32,525 nucleotides of DNA from JAKQHY01 sp034429475 (GTDB lineage Bacteria > Chloroflexota > Anaerolineae > B4-G1 > SLSP01), in NCBI GenBank assembly GCA_034429475.1, contig DAOUGD010000104.1, positions 1 through 32,525 of the forward strand, given 5' to 3'. The position numbers were made by a program, and so were the translations under genes. Below, in pieces: positions 31,695-32,525 of this stretch. Under the pieces are notes generated by a model. It did not search any database. It was not told where the DNA came from and saw only the letters and a program-made list of their open reading frames with translations. Numbering within the stretch: position 1 is the first letter of the stretch; every line of letters starts with the position of its first letter.

Positions 31695-31760
31695 ACCGTG
31701 AAGCGTAAACCGTGAAACGTGATGATTTTGCTATTCACGTTTCACGTTTCACGTTTCACG
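31695..31760. repeat. GTGAAAC / GTTTCAC foldback in the leader of the NYN gene
   Basis: CGTGAAACGTGA (31711-31722) pairs exactly with TCACGTTTCACG (31735-31746) around a 12-base loop. Further heptamer units ACGTTTC on the right and CGTGAAG / GTAAACC on the left extend the stem imperfectly. A related pair, CTCACGTTTCAC and ACGTTTCAT, lies at 31586-31611. No gene is seen in 31513-31786 apart from these repeats and the promoter. Confidence 0.8.
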
Positions 31761-31786
31761 CATCATATAGAATGAAAGCCAATGTA

Positions 31787-32525
31787 TGCCTTACCTAATT
31801 GATGGACATAACGTAATCGCAGCCTTGCCTGACATTGACCTGACCGAAGAACACGACGAAGCCAAGCTGGTGTTGAAGCTGCGCGCCTGGGCCGGGCGTG
31901 AGCGCCGCAAGGCCATCGTTGTATTCGACGGCGGCATCCCCGGCGGTTACGCGCCCGCCCTCTCCACACCCGACATCCAGGTGGTGTTTGCCGCACGCTT
32001 CCACACCAACGCCGACCGCGTGATCCGGGCGCGGCTGCGCAAACTGCGCGACGCCGGCAATTGGACGGTAGTGTCGTCCGACCGGGAGGTGCTGGCCGGG
32101 GCGGAAGACGTGGGCGCGCGGACGCTCACGGCGCAGGAATTCGCCGAACGGCTGAATCAATTGCCCGACACCTGGAAAGAGAAACCCGACGCCATCTCCG
32201 CCGCCGAAGTCGCCGACTGGCTGGCCGTCTTCCCCGAACCCACCGATCTCCCGCCTGCGTCGCCATTGCCTGAGCCGCCGCCCGCGTCGCCAGTTCCTCC
32301 CCGTCCCATACGCGACGCGCCCGGCAAGCGGCGTCCGGTCGCGCCGCCACCGCCCACTGGCAAAACCTCCGTCCCCATTGGCGAACAGGTGGGCCATCCC
32401 GTGGCCCCGCTCCCAGCGACACCGCGCGGCGAAAAGCCGGACGACATCTCCGAAGGCGAAGTCGCCGAGTGGCTGACCTTATTTGGCGGCGATATAGAGG
32501 CCAACCCGCCGCCCCCGCGCCCCAG
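31787..32525 (+). CDS. YacP/NYN-type ribonuclease-like protein with Pro-rich tail, 3' end outside window
   Basis: The reading frame stays open from ATG 31787 to the window end (246 codons). The N-terminal 120 residues fit the NYN/YacP PIN-like fold: YLIDGHNVIAALPDIDL (3-19), KAIVVFDGGIPG with the metal-site Asp, ARFHTNADRVI, and WTVVSSDREVLAGAEDVG. YacP (Rae1) is a ribosome-linked endonuclease. After residue about 150 a Pro/Ala-rich stretch carries two copies of a KPDxISxxEVAxWLxxF motif (near residues 128 and 221). An ATG four bases upstream (31783) is out of frame. No strong SD is visible. The tail continues beyond the window, so the full architecture is unknown. Confidence 0.8.

Overview
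The window looks like bacterial chromosome from a free-living, GC-rich organism. I think a Chloroflexota (Anaerolineae-like) member is most likely. The reasons are the very large set of sensory proteins with RsbR-type STAS modules, the fused formimidoyltransferase-cyclodeaminase, and many intergenic arrays of 7-bp repeats. This is inference; there is no rRNA or other taxonomic marker here. No tRNA, rRNA, CRISPR, transposase, integrase or phage gene was seen.

Layout. (1) Bases 1-3234, plus strand: a 22-bp perfect inverted repeat, a MEDS-domain protein and a hybrid histidine kinase, ending at a strong bidirectional hairpin terminator. (2) Bases 3303-23308, minus strand: a 20-kb run of 21 genes read from right to left. 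The order is pseudo-receiver, CheW, CheR, RsbR (GAF), receiver-adenylate cyclase, RsbR (PAS), receiver, RsbR (GAF-PAS), RsbS, RsbT, second RsbT, RsbX-like phosphatase, CheW, MCP, CheA-receiver hybrid, two receivers, CheB with a dead receiver, an RsbT-like protein without ATP-binding motifs, CheB, and a hybrid kinase. (3) Bases 23615-26706, minus strand: an OmpR-type regulator and a GAF-PAS-GAF histidine kinase. (4) Bases 26900-29437, plus strand: a dTDP-glucose 4,6-dehydratase, a TtcA-like PP-loop protein and a KptA-like RNA 2'-phosphotransferase. (5) Bases 29576-31512, minus strand: FtcD and a DUF1232 protein. (6) From 31787, plus strand: a YacP/NYN-type protein that runs off the window.

The main point of interest is region 2. 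A complete chemosensory pathway (MCP, CheW, CheA, CheR, CheB) is interleaved in one direction, with many 1-47 nt overlaps, with a complete stressosome module (three RsbR, RsbS, RsbT, RsbX) and a receiver-linked adenylate cyclase. No CheY-flagellar gene, RsbU, RsbV, RsbW or sigma factor is present, so the usual outputs of both systems are missing. The likely reading (inference) is one composite sensory complex whose outputs are the stand-alone receivers, cAMP and the hybrid kinase. Several members have lost catalytic or phospho-acceptor residues, which suggests scaffold or decoy roles.

A second theme is structural. Nearly every larger intergenic gap holds degenerate heptamer arrays, usually as two arms of opposite polarity that could fold back. 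They sit right at gene ends, sometimes covering the stop codon, and cut the long gene run into segments.
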